From Romboutsia timonensis (lineage in GTDB: Bacteria > Bacillota > Clostridia > Peptostreptococcales > Peptostreptococcaceae): a stretch of DNA of 36,163 bases. The stretch covers positions 1,150,561-1,186,723 of the forward strand of contig NZ_LT629850.1 in assembly GCF_900106845.1 (NCBI RefSeq). The letters are read 5' to 3'. The position numbers and the translations under genes were made by a program. This document shows positions 24,758-33,134 of the stretch, piece after piece (positions within the stretch are counted from its first letter, which is position 1; every line of letters starts with the position of its first letter). The notes beneath the pieces were generated by a model. It did not search any database, had not been told where the DNA came from, and worked only from the letters and a program-made list of their open reading frames with translations.

Positions 24758-24818
24758 GATAAAAATTTTTATAATCTTACTTACCAAATGGTACATATAA
24801 ACAAAGGAGGATAATCAA

Positions 24819-25625
24819 ATGGAAATAAATAAGGTGTTTAGAAATAAGGAATTTGGGGAGCTTAGCGTAATAGTTAAAGATAAAAAAGAGTATTTTGAAG
24901 CAATACCAGTGGCAACTATACTAGGATATCAAAATCCAAGAGGTGCAATACTTAGACATTGTAAAAAAGAAGGGGTACTGTTTCAAGACGTAAGGGTAGT
25001 AACTGGAGTAAAAAAAGATGGAAGTAATGCAGAAAAAGTAGTATCTAAAAAATACATAAGTGAAGGAAACCTATACAGATTAATCATGAAGTCAAAATTG
25101 CCAAGTGCAATAAACTTTGAAAACTGGATAATGGATGAGGTAATTCCAGAGATAAGAAAACATGGGGCATACTTAAATGATGATGTAATAGAAAAAACAC
25201 TTAAAGATCCAGACTTTATAATACATTTAGCAACAGAGCTTAAAAAAGAAAGACAAGAAAAACTAATGGCACAAAGAAAAGTTGAAAACTTAGAAGCAAT
25301 AATTACAATAGATACACCTTACACAAACTTTGGAAAAAAGGTTGCAGTAAGTTCTGATGCAATAACTATAGGTCAATTTGCAAAACTACTTAGAAATAAC
25401 GATATAGTAATTGGTAGAAACAGATTGTTTACATTACTAAGGGATAGGGGCTATCTTATAAAAAAGGGAAAAGACAAAAACATGCCAAAGCAAACATACC
25501 TAGAACAAGGACTATTTAAAATAGCCGAAAATGTAGTTAAAACTGTTGAAGGAGAAATACTATCAACTACAACTTTAGTGACAGGAAAGGGACAAATGTA
25601 TTTTTTAGATTTACTAAGCAATTAG
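24819..25625 (+). CDS. Phage antirepressor, BRO-N plus KilAC/ANT domains
   Basis: This 268-residue protein has a Bro-N domain (about residues 1-115, with VATILGYQNPRGAILRHC and LYRLIMKSKLPSAINFENWI) and a C-terminal KilAC/ANT domain (about 150-265, with ITIGQFAKLLRNNDIVIGRNRLFTLLRDRGYL), separated by a short coiled segment. Such proteins counter repressors or control early phage genes. AAAGGAGG precedes the ATG. It belongs to the early operon begun by the Cro-like gene. Confidence 0.93.
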   Translation: MEINKVFRNKEFGELSVIVKDKKEYFEAIPVATILGYQNPRGAILRHCKKEGVLFQDVRVVTGVKKDGSNAEKVVSKKYISEGNLYRLIMKSKLPSAINFENWIMDEVIPEIRKHGAYLNDDVIEKTLKDPDFIIHLATELKKERQEKLMAQRKVENLEAIITIDTPYTNFGKKVAVSSDAITIGQFAKLLRNNDIVIGRNRLFTLLRDRGYLIKKGKDKNMPKQTYLEQGLFKIAENVVKTVEGEILSTTTLVTGKGQMYFLDLLSN

Positions 25626-25667
25626 ATTATTAAAAATTATAAATTTAATATAAAAGGGGATAAGATT

Positions 25668-26090
25668 ATGATATTTTTAAACAAAAACAATTCTAAAAAA
25701 GAATCAATGACAAACGAAGAATTTGTAGAAGCTGTAAAATATATATTAAACCATGAATTACTTTCTTTAAATGATAAAAACAATTCAAAAGAAAACCCAC
25801 TAATATTAGTTGATAAAGAAGCCAGATTAAATCGATATGATGTAATATGTAGCTATATAAAAGAATTAGAAGCAGAAAAAAAGTCCATAGAAAACTTTTT
25901 TAAAAGTGAAATGGATGGATATGAAATAGCTTATATAGGTGATAGAAAGCTTACATTTAAAAATCAAAGTAGAAGTACAATAGATACACAAAAATTAAGA
26001 ACAGAATTACCAGATATAGCTAATATATACACAAAAACAACAACATCAAAAGTGTTTAAAATAAGCCAAAGAGTATTAAAGAATGTGTAG
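25668..26090 (+). CDS. Small phage protein resembling the C-terminal part of YqaJ recombinases
   Basis: This 140-residue protein contains a coiled region (YDVICSYIKELEAEKKSIENFF) followed by MDGYEIAYIGDRKLTFKNQS, RSTIDTQKLRTELPDI and a TKTTTSKVFKIS ending. From memory this is the pattern of the tail after the nuclease domain in YqaJ-type phage exonucleases. The nuclease core itself is missing. It has its own ribosome site (AAAAGGGGAT) and ATG, so it is a stand-alone small protein or a remnant that kept a start. Similarity is judged by eye and the function is unknown. Confidence 0.65.
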   Translation: MIFLNKNNSKKESMTNEEFVEAVKYILNHELLSLNDKNNSKENPLILVDKEARLNRYDVICSYIKELEAEKKSIENFFKSEMDGYEIAYIGDRKLTFKNQSRSTIDTQKLRTELPDIANIYTKTTTSKVFKISQRVLKNV

Positions 26091-26099
26091 GTGAAATTT

Positions 26100-26633
26100 A
26101 TGGCAGCGTATCGTCACATACACATAGATTATTGGCAAGATAGCTTTGTACTAGACTTAACTCCAGAAGAAAAGTATTTTTATATATACTTAATGACAAA
26201 CAGCAAAACAACTCAATGTGGAGTATATAGTTTACATAATAGAATTATAGAAACGGAAACGGGATACAACAGAGAAACTGTAGAAAAGCTTATACAAAGA
26301 TTTATAGAATATAAAAAGATATATTATTGTGAAGAAACTAAAGAAATATACTTGGTAAATTGGATAAAACACAATATGTCAAACAGTCCTAAAGTACAAA
26401 AGTGTATAAAAAAAGAAATAGAGAATATTAAAAATAAAGAATTTGTAAAACTTTTATATAAGTCCTTTGAAGACTTAGGATATAACATAGAAAATGGGGA
26501 AAATAATCATGGAAAATATAACAAAGAGTATAGAGAATCTAAACATGCCAAATCACTTAAAAATGAGAATGAGAAAACTTATAAAAGCACAACAAATGAT
26601 GAACTTGAACAACTTAGAAAAAGATTGGGATAA
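26100..26633 (+). CDS. Phage replication initiator / DnaD-like replisome organiser
   Basis: This 177-residue protein has a winged-helix N-terminal half (YRHIHIDYWQDSFVLDLTPEEKYFYIYLMTNS, then TETGYNRETVEKLIQRFIEYKKIYYCEETKEIYLVNWIKHN), as in phage replisome organisers that bind origins. The C-terminal part is charged and seems to lack the full DnaD-C domain. I prefer ATG 26100, with AGGTGA at proper distance; a GTG at 26091 touches the previous stop. Its last 125 bases are also the start of the DnaC-like gene in another frame. Confidence 0.8.
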   Translation: MAAYRHIHIDYWQDSFVLDLTPEEKYFYIYLMTNSKTTQCGVYSLHNRIIETETGYNRETVEKLIQRFIEYKKIYYCEETKEIYLVNWIKHNMSNSPKVQKCIKKEIENIKNKEFVKLLYKSFEDLGYNIENGENNHGKYNKEYRESKHAKSLKNENEKTYKSTTNDELEQLRKRLG

Positions 26634-27309
26634 TAGTAGTTATAAATGCAATAAATGTAGAGACCTTACCTTTATAATAAATGATGGTGTAGCAACACCA
26701 TGTGAATGTAGAGCAGTTAAAGAAGCTAAAGATATTTTAAGAAAAAGTGGAATAAGTGAAGAATTTAGAAATAAAAACTTTGAAAACTTTAAAACTATAA
26801 ATGATAGCCAATCTATAAATGCCTATAACAAAGCTAGGGAATATTCTAATAACTTTCATATTATAAAAGATAGTACTCAAAACTCAATAATGTTTATGGG
26901 ACAACCTGGGTCGGGAAAAACTCATTTATCACTTAGCATTGCAAATGTATTAATGGATAATGGTGTAGGAGTTGTTTATATGGGATATAGGGATGTAATA
27001 ACACAAATAAAGCAAAATATTATGGATGAGGTTTACTATAATAAAGTTATGAATAGGTATAAAAATGCAAAAGTACTTTTAATAGATGATTTATTCAAGG
27101 GAAGCATAAGTAAAAGTGATATAAATATAATGTTTGAGCTTATTAATTACAGGTATTTTAACAAGTTGCCAGTGATAGTTAGTACCGAACTTAGTATAGA
27201 AAACTTGGTTAATATAGATGAGGCTTTAGGTAGCAGGTTAATTGAGATGTCAAAAGATTTCCTAGTAGGAATAAGGAATAAAAAATTAAATTATAGGATT
27301 TACGGATAG
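26509..27309 (+). CDS. DnaC-like helicase loader ATPase
   Basis: This is a 266-residue AAA+ protein that would load the replicative helicase at the phage origin. After an N-terminal helix there is a cysteine pair set (CNKC and CEC, about residues 47-50 and 65-67) that may bind zinc. Walker A GQPGSGKT lies at about 131-138, Walker B VLLIDDLF near 189-196, and a sensor-type TELS follows. I prefer ATG 26509 because GGGGA is about 8 bases before it; ATG 26494 is possible. It overlaps the replication initiator gene by 125 bases in a different frame. It is the last recognisable phage gene. Confidence 0.88.
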   Translation: MENITKSIENLNMPNHLKMRMRKLIKAQQMMNLNNLEKDWDNSSYKCNKCRDLTFIINDGVATPCECRAVKEAKDILRKSGISEEFRNKNFENFKTINDSQSINAYNKAREYSNNFHIIKDSTQNSIMFMGQPGSGKTHLSLSIANVLMDNGVGVVYMGYRDVITQIKQNIMDEVYYNKVMNRYKNAKVLLIDDLFKGSISKSDINIMFELINYRYFNKLPVIVSTELSIENLVNIDEALGSRLIEMSKDFLVGIRNKKLNYRIYG

Positions 27310-27498
27310 TAAAGATAAATTATTTACAATCATTATACATTTATTTTTGAATTATGAATATATCACTGATTTTATATCTATTATTGGTGTTATTTTAGTT
27401 ATTGTAGGTTAGTACTCAAAAGATTGACAAATTTCAATTTAGCGAATAGATTTAATGAATAATATTAATATATCATGAAGTAGGCTAACAAGGCCTAA

Positions 27499-27535
27499 AA
27501 TAAAAGTCCTTATATTTAGGACTTTTATTTTTTTA
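27499..27535 (+). terminator. Strong terminator after the prophage fragment
   Basis: AATAAAAGTCCT and AGGACTTTTATT form a perfect 12-bp stem around TATATTT, followed by a T run. It separates the phage genes from the riboswitch operon. Confidence 0.85.
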
Positions 27536-27650
27536 CCCTTAAAATAGATTATAGTATACTAATTTTAATACAAAAAGCATTAGGAAAATTTATAGAATAT
27601 ATGCTATACTTAATATATAAATTAAACATGTAGATTAATGTGAAATATAA

Positions 27651-27802
27651 TTATAAAAGTTTCGTAAGAATTAATAGGGAAATTGGTGCAAATCCAATGC
27701 GATCCCGTCACTGTGATAAAGGGTTAGTTTTTATACCACTGAGTAAATATACTTGGGAAGGAAAATCTAACAATGCTTTTTAGCCAGGAGACCTGCTTTT
27801 AT
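27651..27802 (+). ncRNA. Cobalamin (adenosylcobalamin) riboswitch
   Basis: The conserved core is clear: AATAGGGAA, GGTGCAAATCC, GATCCCGTCACTGTGA, CCACTGAG, TGGGAAGG, ACAATG and the closing GCCAGGAGACCTGC (B12 box). The outer stem is formed by ATAAAAG near 27653 with CTTTTAT near 27796. It should repress the operon when cobalamin is abundant. Confidence 0.95.
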
Positions 27803-27867
27803 AAGTTAAAACATAACTTACGGTGTATAAGTGTGTTAAAAATACCTAATTAATAGGTTTATTTAGT

Positions 27868-27897
27868 GCGCACTTTTTTAAAGAAGTGTGCTTTTTT
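27868..27897 (+). terminator. Cobalamin riboswitch terminator
   Basis: GCGCACTT and AAGTGTGC form an 8-bp stem (one G-T) with an 8-base loop, then TTTTTT. It lies 66 bases before the first gene and is the likely off-switch of the riboswitch. A small hairpin TAAGTT/AACTTA just upstream could be part of the alternative fold. Confidence 0.82.
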
Positions 27898-27962
27898 ACG
27901 TTTAAGGATATTATAATTTATATTTTACTTAAAAGAATAACTATAAAAGAGGAAGTGATTTA

Positions 27963-28916
27963 ATGAAAGATATAAATTTAGCTAACTTTAGTAAGTTTAG
28001 AAATCAAAAACAACAAGGATACATAAATGTAAGTGGTACTAATATCAAACTACCAATAACCATAATTTGTGGTAAAAAAGAAGGAAAAACTGCTTTGATA
28101 ACAGGAGGAGTTCATTGTGCAGAGTATGTAGGAATAGAAACTGCCATAGAATTATCAAAGGAAATAAATCCAGAGGATATAAGTGGAAATATTATAATTG
28201 TGCCATTAATAAATCGTAGTGGATTTGAAAATCGTACAATGAGTGTTGTTTATGAAGATGGAAAAAATTTAAATAGAGTATTTCCAGGTAATGAACAAGG
28301 TAGTGTAAGTGAAAAAATAGCATACTTTATGGAAAAAGAATTATTTAAAATAAGTGATTATTACATAGATTTACATTGTGGAGATGGATATGAAGAATTA
28401 ACTCCATATGTATATTATCAAGGTGTAGCAAGTGAAGATGTAACATCTAAATCAAAGCAAATGGCTATGGCTATTAATCCAAAGTATGTCGTAGAATCTC
28501 AATCTAATAGTGGTGGAGCATATAACTATGCTGGTTCAATAGGACTACCAGGGATTTTAATAGAAAGAGGATGTATGGGTAAATGGAGCAAAGAAGAAGT
28601 AGAGGAATATAAAATAGATGTAAAAAATGTTTTAAAAGAACTTAACGTTTTATCAGGAGAAAAGGTAGATAGAAATAATGATACAAAAGTTATAACAAAT
28701 ACTATCTATGAAAACTCTATGTATACAGGGTGTTGGTATTCAAACTACAAAGTAGGCGATATTGTTTCAAAAGGCGATGAACTTGGAACAGTTAAAGACT
28801 ATTTTGGAAATATACTACATACATGTATAGCAAAAGTAGATGGAATTATTCTATATCAAGTTGGAAGTTTATCAATATTAAAAGATGGACCTATGATAAC
28901 TTATGGAGAAATATAA
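27963..28916 (+). CDS. AstE/AspA-family metal-dependent amidohydrolase (M14-like)
   Basis: This 317-residue zinc hydrolase belongs to the succinylglutamate desuccinylase/aspartoacylase branch of the carboxypeptidase fold. The zinc ligands are His51 and Glu54 (TGGVHCAEYVG) and His138 (YYIDLHCGDG). NLNRVFPG (about 102-109) is the substrate-binding NxNRxFPG motif, and Glu201 in LIERG is the likely catalytic acid/base. The C-terminal third has the barrel-like extension of this family. Members cleave N-acyl amino acids or short amide bonds. It is the first gene under a B12 riboswitch and precedes an importer, so it may open or trim the imported compound. The exact substrate is unknown. Confidence 0.88.
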   Translation: MKDINLANFSKFRNQKQQGYINVSGTNIKLPITIICGKKEGKTALITGGVHCAEYVGIETAIELSKEINPEDISGNIIIVPLINRSGFENRTMSVVYEDGKNLNRVFPGNEQGSVSEKIAYFMEKELFKISDYYIDLHCGDGYEELTPYVYYQGVASEDVTSKSKQMAMAINPKYVVESQSNSGGAYNYAGSIGLPGILIERGCMGKWSKEEVEEYKIDVKNVLKELNVLSGEKVDRNNDTKVITNTIYENSMYTGCWYSNYKVGDIVSKGDELGTVKDYFGNILHTCIAKVDGIILYQVGSLSILKDGPMITYGEI

Positions 28917-28934
28917 ATATTAGGGGGAAACAGA

Positions 28935-29873
28935 TTGAGTAAAAAGCAGTTGATAAACAGAATAATACAAATAATAATAGTTCTATTTGGCATTAGTTTG
29001 ATTACTTTTACATTGATATATTTAGCACCTGGTGACCCAGTAAGAACCATGTATGCAGCATCTGGAATGATACCAAGTGAAGATGTTATTCAACAGATAA
29101 GAGAGTCAATGGGACTAAATGATCCATTTTTTGTTCAATATTGGAATTGGTTAAGTTCTTGTTTAAGAGGTGATTTTGGAATTTCATATTCTACAAAAAA
29201 ACCTGTTATAGATATCATATTATTAAAATTAGTTCCAACTTTAAAATTAGCTTTTATGTCATTAATAGTTATGTTAATAATAGCAGTTCCTTTTGGGATA
29301 TTGGCTGCAGTTAAAAAAAATAAAGTAATTGATTTTCTTATTAGCGGTACAACTTTTTTAGGATTATCTATACCTAACTTTTGGGTAGGATTAATGCTTT
29401 TATATTTTATAGCATTAAAGTTTAAGTTATTGCCAGTAGTATCTACAGGTGATGGAATTGAAAAAATGATTTTACCTGTATTAACACTTGCATTTTCAAT
29501 GGCAGCAAAGTACACAAGACAAGTTCGTACAGTTGTACTTGAAGAATTAAATCAAGATTATGTAATTGGTGCAAGAGCAAGAGGAATAAAAGAAAATATT
29601 ATTCTTTTAAGACATGTACTTCCAAATTCTCTTTTACCTCTTATAACTTTGCTAGGATTATCACTTGGTTCTTTATTAGGAGGAACTGCAGTAGTAGAAG
29701 TTATATTTTCTTATCCAGGTCTTGGGAATATGGCAGTTTCAGCAATAACATCTTATGATTATCCTTTAATTCAAGCCTATGTAATGTGGATAGCATTAAT
29801 CTACATGATAATAAATCTACTTATAGACATTTCATATAAATATTTAGATCCAAGGGTTAAAGAAAGAGGATAG
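28935..29873 (+). CDS. Peptide/nickel-type ABC permease (DppB/NikB-like)
   Basis: This is the first inner-membrane subunit of the importer, 312 residues with six membrane helices. The N-terminal helix LITFTLIYLAPGDPV, the SMGLNDPFFVQYWNWL segment and the EAA-like loop YVIGARARGIKENIILLRHVLPNSLLP, which touches the ATPases, are typical of DppB/OppB/NikB. The start is TTG 28935 with AGGGGGAAA before it. It follows the hydrolase gene by 18 bases and is followed by the second permease after 2 bases. Confidence 0.95.
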   Translation: MSKKQLINRIIQIIIVLFGISLITFTLIYLAPGDPVRTMYAASGMIPSEDVIQQIRESMGLNDPFFVQYWNWLSSCLRGDFGISYSTKKPVIDIILLKLVPTLKLAFMSLIVMLIIAVPFGILAAVKKNKVIDFLISGTTFLGLSIPNFWVGLMLLYFIALKFKLLPVVSTGDGIEKMILPVLTLAFSMAAKYTRQVRTVVLEELNQDYVIGARARGIKENIILLRHVLPNSLLPLITLLGLSLGSLLGGTAVVEVIFSYPGLGNMAVSAITSYDYPLIQAYVMWIALIYMIINLLIDISYKYLDPRVKERG

Positions 29874-29875
29874 AC

Positions 29876-30733
29876 ATGAGTAAAATTAAGGAATTTATAA
29901 AAAAAAATAAAATATTTTCATTGCTTATAGTAGTTGCCATTGCAATTATTTCAGTTGGTATATTTGCACCGATAATAGCACCATACAGTCCTTTTGAAGG
30001 AAATTTATCTGATGCACTTCAACCACCTAGCAGCGAGCACATATTTGGTACAGACAAGCTTGGAAGAGATGTATTTTCTCGTGTTGTTTATGGTACAAGA
30101 ATATCTCTTACAGCATCATTGGTACTTGTTATTTCAATTTTTACAATTGGTACAACTTTAGGAATACTTTCTGGATACTTTGGAGGAATTGTAGATGAAA
30201 TTATTATGAGAATTTCAGATATAATGATATCTTTTCCTGGAATGGTACTTGCAATTTCACTGGCAGGAATCATGGGCTCAAGTGTAGACAATGCAGTAAT
30301 AGCAATAATGGTAGTAAGCTGGACTAAATATGCAAGATTATCAAGAAGCTTAGTATTAAAAATAAAAGAAACTGATTATATTTATGCAGCAAAGATAAGC
30401 GGATGTAAGACAATACATATTATTACAAGGCATATAATACCTAATATTATACCAACATTAATAACTACAGCAACTACAGATATAGGAACGATGATATTAG
30501 AGTTGTCATCACTTTCATTTCTTGGATTTGGGGCACAATCACCACAGGCAGAATGGGGATTAATGTTAAATGAAGGACGCGCATATATGCTTGATTGTCC
30601 TTGGCTAATGATATATCCAGGATTAGCAATATGTATAGTTGTAGTAGTATACAATCTTTTAGGTGATAACTTGAGAGATATTTTAGATTCAAAAAAAGCT
30701 ATAGAAGAAGTAGAAATAGAAAAAGTAATATAA
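29876..30733 (+). CDS. Peptide/nickel-type ABC permease (DppC/NikC-like)
   Basis: This is the second permease subunit, 285 residues with five or six membrane helices. HIFGTDKLGRDVFSRVVYGTRISL, SDIMISFPGMVLAI, the coupling loop YIYAAKISGCKTIHIITRHIIPN and ELSSLSFLGFGAQSPQAEWG are DppC/OppC/NikC signatures. The start lies 2 bases after the previous stop with AGAGGA, so the two are translationally coupled. The solute-binding protein gene follows after 21 bases. Confidence 0.95.
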   Translation: MSKIKEFIKKNKIFSLLIVVAIAIISVGIFAPIIAPYSPFEGNLSDALQPPSSEHIFGTDKLGRDVFSRVVYGTRISLTASLVLVISIFTIGTTLGILSGYFGGIVDEIIMRISDIMISFPGMVLAISLAGIMGSSVDNAVIAIMVVSWTKYARLSRSLVLKIKETDYIYAAKISGCKTIHIITRHIIPNIIPTLITTATTDIGTMILELSSLSFLGFGAQSPQAEWGLMLNEGRAYMLDCPWLMIYPGLAICIVVVVYNLLGDNLRDILDSKKAIEEVEIEKVI

Positions 30734-30754
30734 AAATGACAAAGGGAGAGTCTT

Positions 30755-32326
30755 ATGAAAATTAAAAGAAAAATAATAAAACTATTAAGTACAGCATTTA
30801 TAATATCCATGATGGGGTCGATGCTAACTGGATGTTCAAGTAGTACAGCTGATACATCAAATATATTAAATTTTGGATGTACAAATTTTTCAGACTCATT
30901 AGATCCAGCAGCAATGCCTAATGCAGCTTGGTGTGTTTCTCGTTATGGTATAGGAGAAGCTTTATTTAGATTTGATGATCAAATGGAAGCAGACTACTAT
31001 TTATGTGATGACTACTCAGTAAATGATGATAATACAGAATGGACATTCCATATACGTGATGGAGTTAAATTTTCAAATGGTAAAGAGCTAACAGCTTCAG
31101 CAGTAGTGGAGTCTATTGAATATATGTATAAACAAGAAAATAGTGGAAAAGGAAGCTCCGCACCTTCAGTATATATGAAATATGATTCTATAAAAGCAGA
31201 TGATGAATCTAGAACGGTTACTATTAAAACCAGTAAACCACATACAGATTTAACTAAAACTTTAGCACATCCATATTTCTCAATATTAGATATGGAATCA
31301 GATTTAGTTAATAAACCAGTTGGAACAGGACCATATGCAATAGATAAATATGATACAGGTATTTCTATATCTATGGTAGCCAATGAAAACTACTGGAAAG
31401 AAGAAGTACCATATGAAAAATTAAATGTTATATTTATAGATGATAATACTACAAAATCTATGGCTCTTCAAAATGGAGATGTTGATGTTGTAGAAAACAT
31501 AACAACAGCTAACGATTTAAAAACATTAAAAGAATCATCAGAATATAATGTATCACAAACAGTAGGAGTTAGAACAGGATTTGCATATATAAACCATAAT
31601 GGTGTTTTAGCTAATGATGATTTAAGAAAAGCAATTCTTACAGCAATTGATGATGACACTTTATGCAATATAACTGTTGGAGGATTATATACTCCAGGAG
31701 CTTCAGTTTTACCATCCACTTTAGATTATGGATATGATAAATTAAATGATACTATTTCTTTTGATGAAGAGAAAGCAAAGAAAATCTTAGATGATGCAAA
31801 AATAGTTGATAGTAATAAAGATGGATATCGAGAACTAGATGGAAAAAACATTGAATTAAACTTTCTTACATATGACAGTAGAAATCTAACTGATTTTGCA
31901 GAAGGTGTAGCACTTCAACTTGAAAAGATAGGTATAAAAGTTAATGTCAAAAAAACTGATGCAGATACAGAGTGGAATATGCTTGTATCTGGAGAATATG
32001 ATTTACTTAATACTAACTGGATGACAGTTCAAGATGGAAATCCATATGGATACTTAGATAACTGGTATGGAAAATCAAATGCTAACTACTGTGGATATCA
32101 AAATGATGAATACGATAAGATATATGAAGAATTATCAACAGAAATGAATGAAGAAAAACGTAAAGAAATGATACAAAAATTACAGCAAATATTAATAGAT
32201 GATGCAGCAGTTATGGTACATGGATACTATAATAGTAATATGTGTAGTGACAAGTCTGTAGATGGTGCACAGATAAGTGTTGCAGACTACTACTGGATAA
32301 GTACAGATATAAAACCAGCTAAGTAA
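30755..32326 (+). CDS. Family 5 extracellular solute-binding lipoprotein
   Basis: This 523-residue lipoprotein captures the substrate outside the cell. The signal peptide ends with the lipobox MLTGC (Cys27) followed by SSST. Family 5 segments are visible: SLDPAAMPNAAW, WTFHIRDGVKFSNGKELTASAVVES, VGTGPYAI, NENYWKEEVPYEKLNVIFI, ALQNGDVDVV and a late LLNTNWMTVQDGNPYGYLDNWYG. Family members bind peptides, nickel, heme, opines or metal chelates. The riboswitch context suggests a cobalt- or corrinoid-related ligand, but no binding residue can be read by eye. Confidence 0.93.
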   Translation: MKIKRKIIKLLSTAFIISMMGSMLTGCSSSTADTSNILNFGCTNFSDSLDPAAMPNAAWCVSRYGIGEALFRFDDQMEADYYLCDDYSVNDDNTEWTFHIRDGVKFSNGKELTASAVVESIEYMYKQENSGKGSSAPSVYMKYDSIKADDESRTVTIKTSKPHTDLTKTLAHPYFSILDMESDLVNKPVGTGPYAIDKYDTGISISMVANENYWKEEVPYEKLNVIFIDDNTTKSMALQNGDVDVVENITTANDLKTLKESSEYNVSQTVGVRTGFAYINHNGVLANDDLRKAILTAIDDDTLCNITVGGLYTPGASVLPSTLDYGYDKLNDTISFDEEKAKKILDDAKIVDSNKDGYRELDGKNIELNFLTYDSRNLTDFAEGVALQLEKIGIKVNVKKTDADTEWNMLVSGEYDLLNTNWMTVQDGNPYGYLDNWYGKSNANYCGYQNDEYDKIYEELSTEMNEEKRKEMIQKLQQILIDDAAVMVHGYYNSNMCSDKSVDGAQISVADYYWISTDIKPAK

Positions 32327-32348
32327 GATAAAAATAGGAGATTATATT

Positions 32349-33134
32349 ATGATAAATATCAACAATATTACAGTACAATATGGAAATAAGAATCCTTCTA
32401 TAGTAAATCTTAGTATGGATATGAAACCAGGGGAAATAGTTAGTATAGTAGGAGAAAGTGGTAGTGGAAAAACTACATTAATACGTTCTATAATGGGGCT
32501 ACTTCCAGCAGGAGGTAAGATAACAAATGGAGATATTGTATTTAATGGGAAGTCCCTTTTATCTTACTCAAGGGATGATTGGAATAAAATTAGAGGAACT
32601 GAATTATCTATGATTTTCCAAGATTGTGGAGCAATGATTAATCCAATTAGAAAAATTGGAAATCAGTTTATAGAATACATAAGAACACATGAAAAAATGT
32701 CTAAAGAAGAAGCTAGCAAAAAAGCTATAAATATGTTAGGACAAATGATGCTTTCAAACCCTGATAATATAATGAAAAGCTATCCATTTCAATTAAGTGG
32801 AGGTATGCGTCAAAGAGTAGGAATTGCCATGGCAATGACATTTAATCCAAAGCTTTTAATTGCAGATGAACCAACAAGTGCACTTGATGTAACTACTCAA
32901 TCTCAAATTATACGAAATATGTTAGAACTTAGAGAAAAGTTTAATACAGGTATTATTATGGTTACTCATAACTTAGCAATAGCAGCTTATATATCTGACA
33001 AAATAATAGTTATGAAAGATGGAAAAATAGTAGAACAAGGAAGTAGAGATAATATAATAAATAATCCCAAAGATGAATATACTAAGGAGTTACTTAATTC
33101 TGTGTCAAATTGGGAGGAGAAATTATATGTCTAA
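32349..33134 (+). CDS. Peptide/nickel-type ABC ATPase (DppD/NikD-like)
   Basis: This is the first ATPase of the importer, 261 residues. It has Walker A GESGSGKTT (about 36-44), Q-loop MIFQDCGAMINP, signature QLSGGMRQR, Walker B LLIADEPTSALD and the switch MVTHNLAI. It lacks the oligo_HPY tail seen in true DppD/OppD and so is closer to NikD. The Q-loop reads DCGAMINP where most relatives have DPMTSLNP. Its stop overlaps the next gene by 8 bases. Confidence 0.93.
   Translation: MININNITVQYGNKNPSIVNLSMDMKPGEIVSIVGESGSGKTTLIRSIMGLLPAGGKITNGDIVFNGKSLLSYSRDDWNKIRGTELSMIFQDCGAMINPIRKIGNQFIEYIRTHEKMSKEEASKKAINMLGQMMLSNPDNIMKSYPFQLSGGMRQRVGIAMAMTFNPKLLIADEPTSALDVTTQSQIIRNMLELREKFNTGIIMVTHNLAIAAYISDKIIVMKDGKIVEQGSRDNIINNPKDEYTKELLNSVSNWEEKLYV

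Larger units (their letters stand above)
27310..27962. other. Long non-coding gap with terminator and cobalamin riboswitch leader
   Basis: The first 190 bases after the DnaC-like gene hold only short hydrophobic fragments, for example a 21-codon piece at about 27350-27410 without a ribosome site, and may be decayed phage DNA. A strong terminator at 27499 ends the phage transcript. The rest is the leader of the B12-controlled operon: riboswitch at 27651-27802 and its terminator at 27868. Confidence 0.7.

Noticed and set aside
21885-27490. Possible att sites: AGTAAGCTAACAGGG near 21895 and AGTAGGCTAACAAGG near 27479, flanking the phage genes
   Set aside because: About 16 of 19 positions match, but in AT-rich DNA of this length many such pairs are expected by chance. 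No integrase is present, and the ends do not coincide with tRNA or gene ends.
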